A program made the translations under genes and the position numbers. The notes beneath the pieces are model-generated. The model was not told the DNA's origin and did no database searches. It saw only the letters and a list, made by a program, of their open reading frames with translations. 23,673 nt of DNA. Source: Elusimicrobiota bacterium (GTDB taxonomy: Bacteria > CG03 > SLGR01 > JAGXOG01). This document shows, piece after piece, positions 6,156 to 13,419 of the stretch. The stretch spans positions 1 to 23,673 of the forward strand of contig JAQICQ010000147.1 of the NCBI GenBank assembly GCA_027858455.1, written 5' to 3'. Each line of letters starts with the position of its first letter. The stretch's first letter is position 1.

Positions 6156-7930
6156 ATTTAGTCACTCTTATATTTACCATACCGCTGATATTGGGAATTG
6201 CCGCAATATTTATTCCCAAATTTCTCTTTAAATACGGTTCTGTTTTTGCCGGCATAACCTCGGCGGCATTAGTATGGGCGGGGATTCAGGCATTTCCTTA
6301 TTACAGGCTGGAAGCTTTGGGCCGGACGCCGCTTTTAGAGGGAGGAGTGCTTTCTTTATCCCTTATAGTCCTTACCGGTATTTTTGGTTTTTTAATAACG
6401 CTTTATTCTATCGGTCACATGGAAGAAAAGAGTAGTTTTTTCTGGTCGCTTTTCTGCTGGATGCTCTCTTCTTCGGCCCTGGTATTTGTCGCTGCCGACA
6501 TTATAGTCCTTATGGTGGCCTGGGGGGTAACCGGACTTATACTTGCTCTTATGATATGGCAGGACGGAAATGAAGCTGTAGGAAAAAAGACATTTATTAT
6601 AGTGGGGGGTAGCGACGCTGTTTTGCTTTTTGGAATGGTAGCGATGGCTGCAACGGCCGGCACCATGCAGTTAGGTGAGATAGTTATAAAACCCGGCGCG
6701 CCTTTAGAATGGGTAATCTTCGGATCTTTAATTATAGCGGCTTTTACAAAGGCCGGTGCAATGCCTTTTCATACATGGATTCCCGATACAGCAAAAGATG
6801 CTGCTGTTCCGGTAGTTGCGGCACTGCCTGCCTCTATAGATAAGCTGCTGGGAATATATCTTTTAAAGAAAATATTTATTGACTGGTTTGTTTTTACCCC
6901 CGGGAAAAGCACTCTTCTTATGGTTATAGGGGCTTTTACAGTTATTGCCGCTGTGTTTATGGCCCTATCCCAGCATAATTTAAGAAGGCTGCTTGGTTAC
7001 CATGCGGTATCGCAGGTCGGATATATGATTATGGGCATAGGAACGGGCACTCCTATAGGTATAGCCGGCGGATTGCTCCATATGGTTAACAATGCTATCT
7101 ACAAACAGGGGCTCTTTCTTGGAGCCGGAGTGATAGAAAAAGAGACCGGAACTTCAAAACTTGAAGACCTAGGAGGTCTTTATAAAAATTTCCCTGTTAC
7201 ATTTTTAAGTTTTACTATCATGGCCATGGCTATTTCGGGGATTCCCCCGCTTAACGGCTTTTTGTCAAAGTGGATGATATATCAGAGTATAGTTAAAACA
7301 TCAAATTCCGGCGGAGTTATGTGGGTTGTTTATTTAACCGCTGCGATTTTCGGTTCAGTACTGACGCTGGCTTCTTTTGTCAAAATAATACATGCAGCAT
7401 TTTTAGGTCAGCCGGCTAAAGGAAGAAAAACCCACGGAGAAAATATTTCATGGCAGGTTCCGGCATTGGTTATTTTACCGCTTGCCTGCATAGTACTGGG
7501 TGTTTTTCCGGAACAGACAGTTTACCCACTACTTGAAAAAGTTACCGGACCAATAGCTATATCCGGCATATATAAACCTATGATGGCCGCAGCGCTTTTG
7601 ATTTTCGGCGCGGGGTTTGCTCTGCTTGCCTATGTGGTTTTTAAAGTATCGGGATACCGTATATCCGAGCCTTATATAGGAGGGGAAAAAATCACACCGG
7701 CCATGCGAGTTTCAGGGGTGGAGTTTTATACCACAATAGAAAGTATAAGGCCGTTTAAAAAAATATATAATTTTGCGCGCAAAGGATATTTTGATATATA
7801 TGAACTGCTTAAAGAATTTGTCTTTTACTGGATAAAACTTTTAAGATGGATTCATGACGGGGTAATTACAACATATATATTATGGGTAATTATAGGGACA
7901 GTTGTATTAATGTTCGGATTTTTAAAATGA
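6152..7930 (+). CDS. NuoL-like antiporter-type membrane subunit (MrpA N-terminal half/HyfB-like)
   Basis: A 592-residue proton-conducting-transporter family protein with about 14-16 helices. It stands where MrpA would start in an Mrp operon; the MrpA C-terminal part is the next gene. Retained ion-path residues are K200 in TKAGAMPFHTWIPD (TM7), H310 and K318 in the GGLLHMVNNAIYKQGLFLGAG segment (TM12 region). Two usual residues are absent. The TM5 glutamate of FWE in NuoL aligns with G125 in MVAWGVTGL. The TM8 histidine aligns with P226 in ALPASIDKLLGIYLL, which has D230 and K231 nearby instead. A C-terminal extension (about 530-592) holds an amphipathic stretch and a last helix. The subunit may therefore conduct ions differently or be partly structural. 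ATGA overlaps join it to both neighbours. Confidence 0.87.
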   Translation: MNLVTLIFTIPLILGIAAIFIPKFLFKYGSVFAGITSAALVWAGIQAFPYYRLEALGRTPLLEGGVLSLSLIVLTGIFGFLITLYSIGHMEEKSSFFWSLFCWMLSSSALVFVAADIIVLMVAWGVTGLILALMIWQDGNEAVGKKTFIIVGGSDAVLLFGMVAMAATAGTMQLGEIVIKPGAPLEWVIFGSLIIAAFTKAGAMPFHTWIPDTAKDAAVPVVAALPASIDKLLGIYLLKKIFIDWFVFTPGKSTLLMVIGAFTVIAAVFMALSQHNLRRLLGYHAVSQVGYMIMGIGTGTPIGIAGGLLHMVNNAIYKQGLFLGAGVIEKETGTSKLEDLGGLYKNFPVTFLSFTIMAMAISGIPPLNGFLSKWMIYQSIVKTSNSGGVMWVVYLTAAIFGSVLTLASFVKIIHAAFLGQPAKGRKTHGENISWQVPALVILPLACIVLGVFPEQTVYPLLEKVTGPIAISGIYKPMMAAALLIFGAGFALLAYVVFKVSGYRISEPYIGGEKITPAMRVSGVEFYTTIESIRPFKKIYNFARKGYFDIYELLKEFVFYWIKLLRWIHDGVITTYILWVIIGTVVLMFGFLK

Positions 7931-8475
7931 TAGAATTATTTTTAATATTAAATATTATTGCTGCAATTATAGCGCTGGAATCAAAGAATCTTCTTTCTTC
8001 GATTATATCACTCGGAGGTGTAGGTTTCGGACTGGCTATAATAATGCTTTTTCTCGGCGCGCCGGATGTTGCTATAGTACAGATACTTGTTGAAGTTGTC
8101 CTTTTGATAATACTCATAAGGTCAACGATAGACAGGGATCACACCCGGATAAAATGCCATAAAGAATTTTTCTCTCTGGTAACTGGAGGCGCTTTTTTAG
8201 GGGTTATGCTGATATTTGTTATACTGGCTCTTCAGGATCTGCCCCAGTTCGGGACAGCGATGGCTTTCGGCCCGGACAGGATAATACCTTCTCTTGAGTA
8301 TCTTTCCGGCAGTCTGAGCGAGACAGGAGCGCCTAATGTAGTTACCTCGGTTCTTTTGGATTACCGCGGCTATGACACTCTCGGTGAGGCGACAGTCCTT
8401 TTTGCTGCCATAATTGGAGCGCTGGCTATTTTAAGAAAAACTAAGGCGGAAAAAAAATCAAAAGATGAAAAATAA
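7927..8475 (+). CDS. MbhD-MbhE fusion (MrpA C-terminal domain)
   Basis: This 182-residue membrane protein is equivalent to the C-terminal part of MrpA, or to MbhD plus MbhE of archaeal membrane hydrogenases. The MbhD-like (DUF4040) half includes APDVAIVQILVEVVLL at 45-60, with D47 and E56 as the conserved acidic residues. The MbhE-like half includes LLDYRGYDTLGEATVL at 143-158, close to the MrpA consensus. Start at ATG 7927 (ATGA overlap with the NuoL-like stop) is preferred over an earlier ATG at 7882, which would lie inside the NuoL-like gene. A charged Lys-rich tail ends the protein. With the previous gene it makes up a split MrpA of about 774 residues, near the usual MrpA size. In Mrp/Mbh this unit joins the antiporter arm and helps the cation path. 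Confidence 0.87.
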   Translation: MIELFLILNIIAAIIALESKNLLSSIISLGGVGFGLAIIMLFLGAPDVAIVQILVEVVLLIILIRSTIDRDHTRIKCHKEFFSLVTGGAFLGVMLIFVILALQDLPQFGTAMAFGPDRIIPSLEYLSGSLSETGAPNVVTSVLLDYRGYDTLGEATVLFAAIIGALAILRKTKAEKKSKDEK

Positions 8476-8920
8476 TAAAGGTATGACAGAGATAGTAAAG
8501 ACCATAACCTCTCTTGTAGAGCCGGCAATACTTCTTTACGGCATACATATTACTCTCTACGGACATCTTACTCCCGGCGGCGGGTTTGCCGGCGGTATGA
8601 TACTGGCATTTTTATTTATACTTTTGTTTATAGCATACGGAAAAGACGAGGCGTTTAAAAAACTTAAGTTCCCTCAGGAGCATATATTTGATTCTATCGG
8701 TATTATCGGTCTCTTATTTCTTTTAAGTATGATTTTTTTTGCCGGCGGACATTATGCCCTCGAGCTGATTAATAAAGTTTATTCGGGCAGAGCGTATCAT
8801 CTTTTTTCCGCCGGGCCAATGATGCTTGAAAATATTGCAATAGCTGTAAAGGTAGGGGCGTCGGTATTTATGGTTTTTGCGGTTTTATCGGTTTTCGGCA
8901 AGGAGAAAAAAAATGATTAG
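8465..8920 (+). CDS. mrpB: Mrp antiporter subunit MrpB (MbhF-like)
   Basis: A 151-residue membrane protein with four predicted helices. The family motif GHLTPGGGFAGG lies at 33-44, as in MnhB/MrpB. MrpB is a small subunit needed for assembly of the cation/proton antiporter arm. The start at 8465 overlaps the previous gene by 11 bases; a second in-frame ATG at 8483 would shorten it by six residues and cannot be excluded. Place in the order A-B-C-D-E-F-G is canonical. Confidence 0.9.
   Translation: MKNNKGMTEIVKTITSLVEPAILLYGIHITLYGHLTPGGGFAGGMILAFLFILLFIAYGKDEAFKKLKFPQEHIFDSIGIIGLLFLLSMIFFAGGHYALELINKVYSGRAYHLFSAGPMMLENIAIAVKVGASVFMVFAVLSVFGKEKKND
8901..8905 (+). promoter_or_regulatory. Ribosome-binding site that sets the mrpC start
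   Basis: AGGAG lies seven bases before the ATG at 8913. This supports MISLPVTYS as the true N-terminus; an earlier ATG at 8877 would add a charged stretch inside mrpB. Confidence 0.65.
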
Positions 8921-9275
8921 TCTTCCCGTAACTTACAGCCTCTGCTTAGTATTGTTTTTTATAGGCCTTTACGGCATAGTCACAAAAAAGAATGCGGTAA
9001 AGATAATAATATCAATAATAATAATGGAAAATTCCGTTAATCTTTTTCTTCTTTTAGTGGGATACCGCAAAGATGGGATTGCACCTATTATGACAGAGGG
9101 CATGTCGGTAGAAAAATTTGTCTCCGGCGCAGTGGACCCTCTTACCCAGGCGATGGTGCTTACTTCAATAGTGATAGGTCTGTCGGTTGTTGCGTTGATG
9201 GTGGCAATAGCTATTCGTATTTACGAGAGGTTTAATACTTTTGATGTATCAGAAATAAAGGATTTAAAAGGATGA
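8913..9275 (+). CDS. mrpC: Mrp antiporter subunit MrpC (NuoK-like)
   Basis: A 120-residue protein with three predicted helices, homologous to complex I NuoK. The membrane glutamate expected in the family is E39 in IIIMENSVNLFLLLVG. The segment FVSGAVDPLTQAMVLTSIVIGLSVVAL is the typical MrpC/MnhC helix 3 region. NuoK-type subunits complete the ion channel that links the hydrogenase-proximal part to the antiporter subunits. The start has a good Shine-Dalgarno sequence and overlaps mrpB by eight bases; the end overlaps mrpD by ATGA. Confidence 0.9.
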   Translation: MISLPVTYSLCLVLFFIGLYGIVTKKNAVKIIISIIIMENSVNLFLLLVGYRKDGIAPIMTEGMSVEKFVSGAVDPLTQAMVLTSIVIGLSVVALMVAIAIRIYERFNTFDVSEIKDLKG

Positions 9276-10783
9276 CTTTGCTTCCCCTTATTGTACTTAT
9301 ACCGTTGGCTGCGGCTTTTATAGTTGCTCTGCTTGATTTTATAAAAGATGATTTCACAAGAGAACTGGCCATGGATATAGTATCGGGCATATCAATACTG
9401 TCCGCGCTTATTATATCCATAGTGCTCTTTGGAAATTACGGCACTTACGCCATGGCAGGCTGGAAATTCCCGGTCGGTATAATACTTGTTCTTGATGGTT
9501 TCAGCGCGCCGGTCCTGGTAATAACAAACTTTGTGGCCTTAATGTGTCTGCTCTTTTCTTATGATTACATAAAAAAATACGGTGCCAAGGAAAAATATTA
9601 TGCTCTCTTTTTGCTTATGCTTGCCGGTATGAACGGCGTTATAGTTACGGGCGACATATTTAATCTCTATGTCTTTTTAGAAATTGCTTCCGTGGCTTCT
9701 TATGCCCTGGTAGGATACGGAACTCAGAGGGAAGAGATAGAGGCGACTTTTAAATATTTAGTTCTTTCAAGTATAGGTACATCTTTTATGCTTTTGGGCA
9801 TAGGTCTTGTCTATGCGCACACGGCTAATCTCAACATGGCATATATATCCGAGATACTTGCCTCATCAGGCGTTTCTGCCGGACAGGCACCGGCCAGTAT
9901 CTATCTTGCCGCGGTACTTTTTATTGTTGGTTTTTCCGTAAAGGCGGCAATTGTTCCTTTTCACGCATGGCTGCCCGATGCGCATCCGTCGGCACCGGCT
10001 CCGATTTCCGCTATGCTCAGCGGGGTATTAATAAAGACAATAGGCATATATGCTTTTATAAGAGTAACTTACATTATGTTAGGCATGAATACAGGGGTTG
10101 TCCCTCAGGTTTTAAGAATTTTCGGGTCGCTCTCTATAATGATAGGCGTTCTTTTAGCTCTGGGCCAATGGGATTTCAAGAGGCTTCTTGCCTACCACTC
10201 GGTAAGCCAGATGGGTTATATTGCTCTCGGTTTCGGGCTGGCTACGCCTCTCGGTATAATAGGGGGACTTTATCATCTTCTCAACCATTCTGTCTTTAAG
10301 TCGCTGCTTTTTTTAAATTCCGGCGCCGTTGATTACCGGCTTAATACCAGAAATTTAAAAAAGATGGGGGGGCTTTCCGAAAAGATGCCGGTGACAGGCA
10401 CAACCTCTATGATAGCATCGCTCTCTATTGCGGGAATACCTCCGTTTAACGGATTCTGGAGCAAGCTGGTAATAGTTATTGCCGCCATACAGGCCGGCCA
10501 TCCTCTGCTTGCAATATGGGCTATAATAGGGAGCATTTTAACTCTGGCCTCTTTTGTTAAAGTACAGAGATATGCTTTCATAGGAAAGATAAAAGATTCC
10601 CTGAAAAATATTAAAGAAGCAACTGCTCTCATGCAGGTTCCTATGATAATATTAGCTCTGGCCTGTATTTTAATGGGCTTGATTTTAGTTCCTTCTATAA
10701 GAGAAGTAATACTTGACCCGGCCGCAAAGATACTGCTTGATCCTTCTAAATATATCGAATTAGTCAGGGGGGCGGCAGGATGA
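9272..10783 (+). CDS. mrpD: Mrp antiporter subunit MrpD (MbhH/NuoN-like)
   Basis: A 503-residue, 14-helix-type antiporter subunit and the clearest pump candidate in the operon. Ion-path residues are intact: E137 in YVFLEIASVASY (TM5), K224 in FSVKAAIVPFHAWLPDAHPSA (TM7), K255 in TM8, and H335, H339 and K343 in the YHLLNHSVFKSLLFL segment (TM12). This contrasts with the NuoL-like subunit encoded just upstream, which lacks the TM5 acid. Length and sequence match MrpD/MnhD. In Mrp systems MrpD is thought to carry proton and/or sodium in exchange; which ion is used here cannot be read. ATGA overlaps join it to mrpC and mrpE. Confidence 0.93.
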   Translation: MTLLPLIVLIPLAAAFIVALLDFIKDDFTRELAMDIVSGISILSALIISIVLFGNYGTYAMAGWKFPVGIILVLDGFSAPVLVITNFVALMCLLFSYDYIKKYGAKEKYYALFLLMLAGMNGVIVTGDIFNLYVFLEIASVASYALVGYGTQREEIEATFKYLVLSSIGTSFMLLGIGLVYAHTANLNMAYISEILASSGVSAGQAPASIYLAAVLFIVGFSVKAAIVPFHAWLPDAHPSAPAPISAMLSGVLIKTIGIYAFIRVTYIMLGMNTGVVPQVLRIFGSLSIMIGVLLALGQWDFKRLLAYHSVSQMGYIALGFGLATPLGIIGGLYHLLNHSVFKSLLFLNSGAVDYRLNTRNLKKMGGLSEKMPVTGTTSMIASLSIAGIPPFNGFWSKLVIVIAAIQAGHPLLAIWAIIGSILTLASFVKVQRYAFIGKIKDSLKNIKEATALMQVPMIILALACILMGLILVPSIREVILDPAAKILLDPSKYIELVRGAAG

Positions 10784-11283
10784 ACAAAATAATTTCATAT
10801 CTATTAATTTATATTATATGGCTGTTGCTAAGCTGGCCATTTAATCCGCTTAAGATACAGGATATTTTAGTTGGGCTGGTTGTAGCGTTTATCCCTGTAA
10901 TATTATTTGTAAAAAAATCTAAGAAAAGTTTCTCGAAAAGTTCCTCAAAATTAGAAATTAAAAGAATAGGATGGGCGATACTCTATATTCCTGTCTTAAT
11001 ATATAATATGATAATAGCGAATTTTGATGTGCTTTATAGGATTATAAGTCCCGAACTGCCGATAAAACCCGGGATAGTTAAGATAAACACCACACTTAAA
11101 AGCTCTATGGCCAGAGCGATACTCTGTAATTCAATAACACTTACTCCGGGAACTCTTACGGTTGACATAAAAGAAGATATAATTTATGTGCACTGGATAA
11201 ATATAACGACTTCAAGCCGGAATGTCGCTACAAAAAAGATTGCCGGAAGATTTGAAAAAATTTTAAAGAAGGTATTTGAATGA
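10780..11283 (+). CDS. mrpE: Mrp antiporter subunit MrpE (MbhA-like)
   Basis: A 167-residue protein with N-terminal membrane helices and a cytoplasmic C-terminal domain. The MrpE signature is LCNSITLTPGTLTVDI followed by YVHWINI at about 122-148. It is a small Mrp subunit needed for complex stability. ATGA overlaps with mrpD and mrpF. Confidence 0.9.
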   Translation: MNKIISYLLIYIIWLLLSWPFNPLKIQDILVGLVVAFIPVILFVKKSKKSFSKSSSKLEIKRIGWAILYIPVLIYNMIIANFDVLYRIISPELPIKPGIVKINTTLKSSMARAILCNSITLTPGTLTVDIKEDIIYVHWINITTSSRNVATKKIAGRFEKILKKVFE

Positions 11284-11537
11284 TAGATATATATTTTATT
11301 TTTCTTTTTATAAGTTGTGCATTATGTATATACCGGATAGGCCGGGGCCCGACTCCGCCGGATAGAACTGTTGCCATAGATATATTAGGCACGGTGGTGG
11401 TGGGATTCAGCGCTCTCTTTACTTTAACGACAGATACAGATTTTTATTTGAATATTGCTTTATCGTGGGCTCTTTTAAGTTTTATAGGCACGATAGCGCT
11501 TGCAAAATACCTTGAAGGCAAAAATTTCGATGAGTGA
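11280..11537 (+). CDS. mrpF: Mrp antiporter subunit MrpF (MbhB-like)
   Basis: An 85-residue protein with three predicted helices. The family motif RGPTPPDRTVAID is at 22-34, with the conserved membrane-entry aspartate D34. It overlaps mrpE by ATGA. Its stop codon lies at the very start of a short dispersed repeat (11536-11563), and the usual tight spacing to mrpG is broken by a 100-base gap. The C-terminus KYLEGKNFDE looks natural, so the gene is probably not truncated. Confidence 0.9.
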   Translation: MIDIYFIFLFISCALCIYRIGRGPTPPDRTVAIDILGTVVVGFSALFTLTTDTDFYLNIALSWALLSFIGTIALAKYLEGKNFDE

Positions 11538-11563
11538 GCGACCAACGGAAGTCCCGTAGGGGC
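11536..11563. repeat. Short dispersed repeat, copy 1 (intergenic)
   Basis: This 28-base sequence matches 15780-15807 inside hypC at 27 of 28 positions (T against C at 11557). It begins at the mrpF stop codon and fills part of the 100-base mrpF-mrpG gap. Directly after it, GCAAATTTATTTGC (11562-11575) can form a small five-base-pair hairpin. Such a long match by chance within 24 kb is very unlikely. The shape recalls short palindromic REP/MITE-like elements, but I cannot name the family. Confidence 0.75.
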
Positions 11564-11637
11564 AAATTTATTTGCGAGGGCAAGAAGAGGTAGTTTGAAA
11601 AAAGAAATTATAAGGACAGAAACTATATAAAATTAAT

Positions 11638-12027
11638 ATGTACTACTTAGGAATAACAATAATAGGAATAGGAATATTTTTTAATCTTGCGGGCTGTGTG
11701 GGCCTGATAAGGTTTCCGGATGTTTACAATCGTCTTCAGGCAGCTACAAAATGCGTAACTTTGGGGACCAGCTCTATACTTTTCGGAATATTTGTAATAA
11801 AAGGTTTTACGCCCGCCGGGACCAAGGCTCTTCTTGTCATGCTTTTTGTACTAATAACTTCCCCGACAGGAGCGCATGCTCTTGCCCGTGGGGCATACAG
11901 GTACGGCGTTAAACTGTGGAGCGGTTCAAAAAAAGATGAATACAGCGAGGAATTTAATCAGAAAGACATTAAAATTTCTGATGAGCGGTCTCGTGAACTG
12001 TCTGATGAACGGTTCGGAGAAGAATAA
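11638..12027 (+). CDS. mrpG: Mrp antiporter subunit MrpG (MbhC-like)
   Basis: A 129-residue protein with three predicted helices in the first 90 residues. The MrpG hallmark GLIRFPDVYNRLQAATKCV spans 22-40. The last 35 residues are hydrophilic and charged, with a small internal repeat SDERS/SDERF coded by near-identical 13-base stretches; this tail is probably a lineage addition. Unlike its neighbours it does not overlap the previous gene: 100 bases containing the dispersed repeat lie before it. The ferredoxin gene follows after three bases. Confidence 0.9.
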   Translation: MYYLGITIIGIGIFFNLAGCVGLIRFPDVYNRLQAATKCVTLGTSSILFGIFVIKGFTPAGTKALLVMLFVLITSPTGAHALARGAYRYGVKLWSGSKKDEYSEEFNQKDIKISDERSRELSDERFGEE

Positions 12028-12030
12028 ATC

Positions 12031-12639
12031 ATGAAATGGCCTAAACTCAGAGAATTAAAAGAAGCAGTAACGGCAATATTTTCTAAAAGATATACCACAA
12101 GGTTCCCAAAAGAGCCGAGTCCTGCAGCAGAAGGGTTCCGCGGGGTTCCCGAGCCGGACGATGATTGGTGTATAGGCTGTGAGGCCTGCAGTGAGGTATG
12201 TCCGGCGGATGCAATCCTTATTCATGACGACAAAGAAAAAGGCAAACGCGTAATAGAACGGCTTTACGACAGATGCATATACTGCGGGCAGTGCGAGCTT
12301 CTCTGTCCTCAGCCTGAACCGGGAGTTAAGCTTTCAACAAATTATAACCTTACCGATTATTCCCGGGAAAATATGAAAAAAGAGCAGGAATTTAAACTTA
12401 TAGTATGCTCGGAGTGCGGGGAAAGCATTGGAACCGAAGACCAAATTTTGGCAACTATTGACAGAATCGGTATTGAGAAAGCTTATTCTTCGCCGGACCT
12501 TATTCTCGCCCGGCAGGGAGCAGCTATAAAACCGGTCCCCGGAACAGTTAAACGAAAAGAAGTGACCCGGTCTGATATATTTAATTTACTCTGTCCTGTC
12601 TGCCGTCACAAAGTTTATAAAGAAGAAGCTGAAAAATAA
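12031..12639 (+). CDS. 2[4Fe-4S] ferredoxin subunit (HycF/NuoI/MbhN-like)
   Basis: The 202-residue bridging subunit should carry electrons from the input module to the small subunit, docking on the NuoH/NuoB-like pair. Two canonical motifs are seen: C47-x2-C50-x2-C53-x3-C57P and C82-x2-C85-x2-C88-x3-C92P. The N-terminus TRFPKEPSPAAEGFRGVPE is the typical docking segment of NuoI/HycF. A C-terminal domain has two more pairs, C126-x2-C129 in VCSECGE and C188-x2-C191 in LCPVCRHK, which could bind Zn or Fe as in HycF of formate hydrogenlyase. Archaeal MbhN lacks such a domain, so this points to a HycF-like origin. It stands at the end of the Mrp genes, away from the other hydrogenase core genes. 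Confidence 0.88.
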   Translation: MKWPKLRELKEAVTAIFSKRYTTRFPKEPSPAAEGFRGVPEPDDDWCIGCEACSEVCPADAILIHDDKEKGKRVIERLYDRCIYCGQCELLCPQPEPGVKLSTNYNLTDYSRENMKKEQEFKLIVCSECGESIGTEDQILATIDRIGIEKAYSSPDLILARQGAAIKPVPGTVKRKEVTRSDIFNLLCPVCRHKVYKEEAEK

Positions 12640-12649
12640 CTATCCTTTT

Positions 12650-13099
12650 ATGGATACGGACCGATTAAAGAGGGCCGGACGGATTGTAGTTATGGGGGTC
12701 GGCAATCCTGACAGGGGGGATGACGCTGTAGGGGCCTATGTGGCAGAAATCCTTATTAATGCCGGATACAGTAATGTGTTTAACTGTCTCTCTGTGCCGG
12801 AAAACTATCTTGTCAAAGTTAATGCCCTTAATCCGGATACAATTATTATCGCAGATGCGGTAAATATGAATGAGAGTCCCGGGTTTTTTAAGTTAATTGA
12901 ACCCGAGAAAATCCAGCAGGGAATTACAACTCATAATGCCGGACTTGATATGATAGCGGAGTTTTTAAGGATGTCGGGCAAGGCAGAAATATTAATACTT
13001 GCGATACAGCCTGAAACTGTCAGTGGAGCTGCTTCTATGGGACCGGCTGTAAAAAAAGCGGCAGATGAAATAATTGAGCGGTTAAAAGAGGTAATTTAG
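12650..13099 (+). CDS. hycI: HycI-type hydrogenase maturation protease
   Basis: A 149-residue endopeptidase of the HycI/HyaD family. It would cut the C-terminal peptide from the large subunit after nickel insertion. The N-terminal MGVGNPDRGDDAVG motif holds the acidic metal ligand D25; the other probable nickel-sensing residues are D69 in IIIADAVNM and H95 in ITTHN. The SVPENY, TTHN and IQPE segments are closest to HycI, the protease for group 4 enzymes, not HyaD/HybD. This agrees with the CTER-Met junction in the large subunit. It lies 10 bases after the ferredoxin gene and two bases before hypA. The start ATG lacks an obvious ribosome-binding site; a later in-frame ATG at 12692 would cut into the conserved fold. 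Confidence 0.88.
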   Translation: MDTDRLKRAGRIVVMGVGNPDRGDDAVGAYVAEILINAGYSNVFNCLSVPENYLVKVNALNPDTIIIADAVNMNESPGFFKLIEPEKIQQGITTHNAGLDMIAEFLRMSGKAEILILAIQPETVSGAASMGPAVKKAADEIIERLKEVI

Positions 13100-13101
13100 T
13101 T

Positions 13102-13419
13102 ATGCATGAATCGGTAAAAGCAAGAGAAATAGAAGAAAAGATAAAAGATAAAGCTCTTAAAAAGGGTATAGACAGTATAAGTAAAGTTGTTATAAAGGTA
13201 GGGAAAGGCGAAGGTGAATCACGCGAGGATATAGAGCATATAGTAAAAGAGCATATGAACCTTAAAAATTTTGATATCGTTGAAGAAAGTATAGTTCTTA
13301 TATGCCGGAATTGCGGCAATTCCTATACGGATATAGAGTCCATAAATTGTCCGGAGTGCGGCTCCTATAAACTTGATATACATAAAGGCATGGGGGTTGA
13401 AGTAATAAGTGTCGCGTAG
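13102..13419 (+). CDS. hypA: Hydrogenase nickel insertion protein HypA
   Basis: A 105-residue nickel metallochaperone that, with HypB, delivers Ni to the large subunit. The N-terminal Met-His-Glu supplies the nickel-binding H2. The zinc site is made of C68-x2-C71 (ICRNCG) and C83-x2-C86 (NCPECG). Length is slightly below the usual 110-120 residues. It overlaps hypF by 11 bases. No hypB gene is found beside it, although the two are commonly adjacent. Confidence 0.92.
   Translation: MHESVKAREIEEKIKDKALKKGIDSISKVVIKVGKGEGESREDIEHIVKEHMNLKNFDIVEESIVLICRNCGNSYTDIESINCPECGSYKLDIHKGMGVEVISVA

Noticed and set aside
7882..7926. Upstream ATG extension of the MbhD-MbhE fusion
   Set aside because: It overlaps the last helix of the NuoL-like gene, whereas ATG 7927 forms the ATGA overlap seen throughout the operon.
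8877..8912. Upstream ATG extension of mrpC
   Set aside because: The extra MRFYRFSARRKK lies in mrpB coding sequence; ATG 8913 has AGGAG at the right distance and a typical N-terminus.
10333..10632. Antisense and shadow open frames (this and many others on both strands)
   Set aside because: They lie opposite or inside well-identified genes, have no family resemblance and no start signals.
11538..11637. Degraded gene or insertion-sequence remnant between mrpF and mrpG
   Set aside because: Only 100 bases, no coding potential and no transposase remnant; it is explained better by the short dispersed repeat.
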